A stretch of 16,327 nucleotides of DNA from Egerieenecus merdigallinarum (GTDB lineage: Bacteria; Bacillota; Clostridia; Christensenellales; Aristaeellaceae), in the NCBI GenBank assembly GCA_018711985.1, contig DVHS01000048.1, forward strand, positions 1 through 16,327, written 5' to 3'. The translations under genes were made by a program, and so were the position numbers. Shown here piece after piece: positions 14,522 to 16,327 of this stretch; position 1 is the first letter of the stretch, and every line of letters starts with the position of its first letter. Under the pieces are notes generated by a model, which saw nothing but the letters and a program-made list of their open reading frames with translations, did not search any database and had not been told where the DNA came from.

Positions 14522-14962
14522 TGCGTTTCCCTCCGTTTCCGGGGCGTGCGCCGCCTGGGCGTCCAGCCACGACTGGAGGATCACCACCGCCGCGACCTTG
14601 TCCACCACCTGCCGGCGCTCCCGCCTGTGCATGTTGCCATGGATCAGCGCCTGCTCCGCCGACACGGTGGTCAAGCGCTCGTCCTGATAATACACCGTCA
14701 GCCCCAGTTTTTCAAGCTGGGCGCAAAATTCCCTAACCTTCTGCGCCTGGCCGCCGGCGGTGCCATCCATGTTCAGGGGCAGACCGCTGAGCACCAGGTG
14801 CGTATCGTAGGCAGCGCAAAGCTCCTGGATACGCCGGGTATCCGGCCCCCAGCCCTTGCGCTGAAGCACTTCCACGGGCTGGGCCAGCGTGCGGGTGGGG
14901 TCGCTCACCGCAATCCCGATCCGCGCATCCCCCACATCCAGGGCCAGTATCCTTTCGTCCAT
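14213..14962 (-). CDS. ruvX: RuvX (YqgF) Holliday-junction resolvase-like protein fused to DUF1292
   Basis: An uninterrupted 249-codon frame. Residues 1 to about 137 are a full RuvX/YqgF RNase H-fold domain, thought to act on Holliday junctions and in pre-16S rRNA processing: LALDVGDARIGIAVSD with Asp9, LPLNMDGTAG (61-70), DERLTTVSAE with Glu95, and VDKVAAVVILQSWLD with Asp121. That is the length of a normal RuvX (about 140). There is no stop codon; a ten-residue linker (AHAPETEGNA) leads into a DUF1292 domain from residue 148. Normally these are two adjacent genes. It starts 22 bases after the kinase gene. Whether the fused form is made, or mostly the separate downstream domain, cannot be told from sequence. 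Confidence 0.88.
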   Translation of the reverse strand: MDERILALDVGDARIGIAVSDPTRTLAQPVEVLQRKGWGPDTRRIQELCAAYDTHLVLSGLPLNMDGTAGGQAQKVREFCAQLEKLGLTVYYQDERLTTVSAEQALIHGNMHRRERRQVVDKVAAVVILQSWLDAQAAHAPETEGNAMSENQENNIIELVDENGETVQFEHLATLEHEGEYYIALMVLDEDHHQEDDEGEVVIMKIAKDEGGEECYEYVEDEDLQEAVFEKFLQLMQEQETFVDEEDED

Positions 14963-14984
14963 TCCGCTCCTTGCCGGGCAATGT

Positions 14985-15569
14985 TCAGCGCCGCAGCATG
15001 GTTTCCAGCATGCGCATGGAGGCCCGGAGCTCCTCGTCGCTGTTGTTGCTCACCACATAGAATTCGTCGGTCACCGTGGGATCATTCAGGCATTCGGGAA
15101 TTTCGTAGTTGACCCCGGCGTTGTAGGCGTCCCAGTGCTGCAGCTTCCAGATGTCCCGGTCGCTGTTGCGCTGGATCATCCGCTGATGCACCACTTCGGG
15201 GTCGGTCTTGACCCATACCACCACCAGGCGTGCGTCCTTCTTTTGCAGGCGGCGGCGCAGGGCACGCATATATTCCACGTCCCGCACCTCACGGGTGAAG
15301 GGAGCGTTGATCAGGCACAGATCCGCATAGTCCAGGGACTCCAGGGCCAAGTCCACAATGGCTTCGTACTCGTAATTGCGGATATTCTCTTCAAAGAAAG
15401 GCGAGCTGCGGTTGTACTCCTCGCCCGCCACCACAAAGATCTGCTTGGACAGCACGATCAGCGTATCTTTATCCATGTAAACAATGGGATTGAGCGCCTT
15501 GGCCAATTCCTTGGAAACGTATGTCTTACCGCAGGCTGGCGGGGATGTAACGAGGATGAGCCGTTTCAT
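14985..15569 (-). CDS. P-loop NTPase, predicted small-molecule kinase
   Basis: A 194-residue single-domain P-loop protein. Walker A is SPPACGKT (residues 9-16). DKDTL (about 32-36) sits where many nucleotide and sugar kinases bind substrate. LCLINAPF is the Walker B-like strand, and the RMIQRNSDRD segment supplies arginines in the lid position. This fits predicted kinases related to AAA/zeta-toxin/adenylylsulfate-kinase-type families; the phosphorylated substrate is unknown. I chose the ATG at 15569, with AGGTG nine bases upstream, over a GTG four codons earlier that would overlap that site. It is first in an operon with ruvX and DUF1292 genes, taking the place where ireB (yrzL) is often found. 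Confidence 0.78.
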   Translation of the reverse strand: MKRLILVTSPPACGKTYVSKELAKALNPIVYMDKDTLIVLSKQIFVVAGEEYNRSSPFFEENIRNYEYEAIVDLALESLDYADLCLINAPFTREVRDVEYMRALRRRLQKKDARLVVVWVKTDPEVVHQRMIQRNSDRDIWKLQHWDAYNAGVNYEIPECLNDPTVTDEFYVVSNNSDEELRASMRMLETMLRR

Positions 15570-15641
15570 GATGAAGATCACCTAATCCTTAATCGTATGT
15601 AGGCTGGCCGCCTTGCCCTGGGGGCAATGCAGCGTCATTTC

Positions 15642-15670
15642 ATTATACGCATTCCGGCCTGCCTCGTCAA
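15642..15670 (-). promoter_or_regulatory. Sigma-A promoter of the kinase-ruvX-DUF1292 operon
   Basis: On the minus strand TTGACG (15670-15665) and a perfect TATAAT (15647-15642) are separated by exactly 17 bp. The predicted start is near 15635, about 66 bases before the kinase ATG. It is the best-matching promoter in the window. An inverted repeat, ATTCCGG (15651-15657) and CCGGAAT (15695-15701), has its inner arm inside the spacer. Confidence 0.75.
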
Positions 15671-15740
15671 TGGATTTTCTACATTCTTTATGTACCGGAA
15701 TAACAAAGTTTTTTACCCCTTGTTTTCATCGGGCCGCCGG

Positions 15741-15769
15741 TTGCATTCCCGGTGCGTTTTTGTTATAAT
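15741..15769 (+). promoter_or_regulatory. Sigma-A promoter of alaS
   Basis: TTGCAT (15741-15746) and a perfect TATAAT (15764-15769) are 17 bp apart. The predicted leader, about 15776-15843, is roughly 68 bases. That is too short for a T-box riboswitch, and the conserved T-box sequence is absent. The 274-bp gap between the kinase and alaS starts thus holds two divergent promoters. Confidence 0.68.
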
Positions 15770-15843
15770 CTTTGGGATCTTTTCCGCGGCTGTACGCCCC
15801 TTCGCGCTCCGTGCCGCGATGATGCAAAGGAGTGGTTAACCCC

Positions 15844-16327
15844 ATGAAGCAGCTTACCTCGGCGCAGCTGCGCGAAATGTTCCTGAAATTCATGGAAAGC
15901 AAGGGCTGCGCCCGCATTCAGTCCGCCTCCGTCATTCCCGAAAATGATCCCACGGTGCTCTTTACCACCGCGGGCATGCATCCCCTGGTGCCCTATCTCA
16001 TGGGCGCCAAGCACCCCGCCGGCACCCGCCTCACCGACGTGCAGAAGTGCATCCGCACCGGCGACATCGACGACGTGGGCGATCCCAGCCACCTGACCTT
16101 CTTTGAAATGCTGGGCAACTGGAGCCTGGGCGATTATTTCAAGAAGGAAGCCATTTCCTGGAGCTGGGAGTTCCTGACCAGCCCCGAGTACCTGGGCCTG
16201 GACAAGGACCGCCTGGCCTTCTCCGTTTTTGCCGGTAACGAGGATTGCCCCCGGGACGAGGAATCCCACGACCTGTGGCGCTCCATGGGCGTGGCGGAGG
16301 ATCACATCTTCTACCTGCCCAAGGAGA
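15844..16327 (+). CDS. alaS: Alanyl-tRNA synthetase, N-terminal part
   Basis: The first 161 codons of alaS; the gene runs past the window edge. The enzyme charges tRNA-Ala with alanine. The class II aminoacylation core is evident: ENDPTVLFTTAGMHPLVPYL, QKCIRTGDIDDVGD and FFEMLGNWSLGDYFKKEAI, the last being the strongly conserved motif 2 region. AAAGGAG precedes the ATG. The wording around HPLVPYLMGAKHPAGTRLTDV differs from the standard Clostridium and E. coli AlaRS and recalls a variant I associate with candidate-phyla bacteria and some Clostridia. Total length and editing or C-Ala domains cannot be judged here. Confidence 0.95.
   Translation, partial: MKQLTSAQLREMFLKFMESKGCARIQSASVIPENDPTVLFTTAGMHPLVPYLMGAKHPAGTRLTDVQKCIRTGDIDDVGDPSHLTFFEMLGNWSLGDYFKKEAISWSWEFLTSPEYLGLDKDRLAFSVFAGNEDCPRDEESHDLWRSMGVAEDHIFYLPKE

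Noticed and set aside
12015..15112. Long plus-strand frames (565 and 452 codons) opposite pgi and the ruvX operon
   Set aside because: Same explanation; the minus-strand genes have intact catalytic motifs, ribosome binding sites, a promoter and a terminator.
15770..15843. T-box riboswitch before alaS
   Set aside because: The predicted leader is only about 68 bases, and no T-box consensus or terminator hairpin is present.
1..16327. tRNA, rRNA or CRISPR arrays
   Set aside because: No cloverleaf, rRNA-like sequence or regularly spaced direct repeat array was seen; intergenic gaps are all under about 275 bases.

Overview
The window is GC-rich, densely packed DNA from a spore-forming Firmicute, most likely a high-GC member of the Clostridia. 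The evidence is a spoVA operon (spoVAA-AB-AC-AD-AE), AGGAGG-type ribosome binding sites before nearly every gene, sigma-A-like promoters in the short gaps, and Firmicute housekeeping families (RuvX, DUF1292, YkuE-like phosphoesterase). No rRNA, tRNA, CRISPR array or intact transposase gene was seen.

Layout, left to right. 52-2358 (minus): two Gfo/Idh/MocA-type oxidoreductases in one operon, preceded by three CATTGC repeats at 21-22 bp intervals. 2629-5638 (plus): the spoVA operon, whose membrane and thiolase-fold proteins move dipicolinic acid into the forespore; a possible 48-codon gene sits between spoVAB and spoVAC. 5664-5724: a 61-bp near-perfect palindrome between convergent genes. 5788-6663 (minus): a membrane-anchored metallophosphoesterase. 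6777-11663 (plus): a flavoredoxin-like protein, an intracellular GH105 unsaturated uronyl hydrolase, an intracellular GH28 polygalacturonase-family enzyme, a TIM-barrel sugar isomerase/epimerase and the tRNA methyltransferase TrmO. 11839-12198 (plus): an SmtB-like ArsR metal sensor. 12261-13685 (minus): pgi. 13853-15569 (minus): an operon of a P-loop kinase, ruvX fused in frame to a DUF1292 domain, and a second DUF1292 protein with a Cys/His tail. 15844-end (plus): the start of alaS, divergent from that operon.

How the genes work together. The SpoVA proteins form one machine. The GH105, GH28 and epimerase genes look like an intracellular module that finishes breakdown of imported pectin fragments; none has a signal peptide and no transporter is in view. 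The oxidoreductase pair on the left is probably also for sugars but is a separate transcription unit. Most of the rest is housekeeping.

The observations most worth a second look are the RuvX-DUF1292 fusion with an internal ribosome binding site, the Cys/His tail on the neighbouring DUF1292 protein, the 61-bp palindrome whose ends resemble IS150-group termini, the helically phased repeats before the oxidoreductase operon, the fully overlapping divergent promoters near 6735, and the altered alaS/ruvX neighbourhood. I did not find a clear-cut new multi-gene system.
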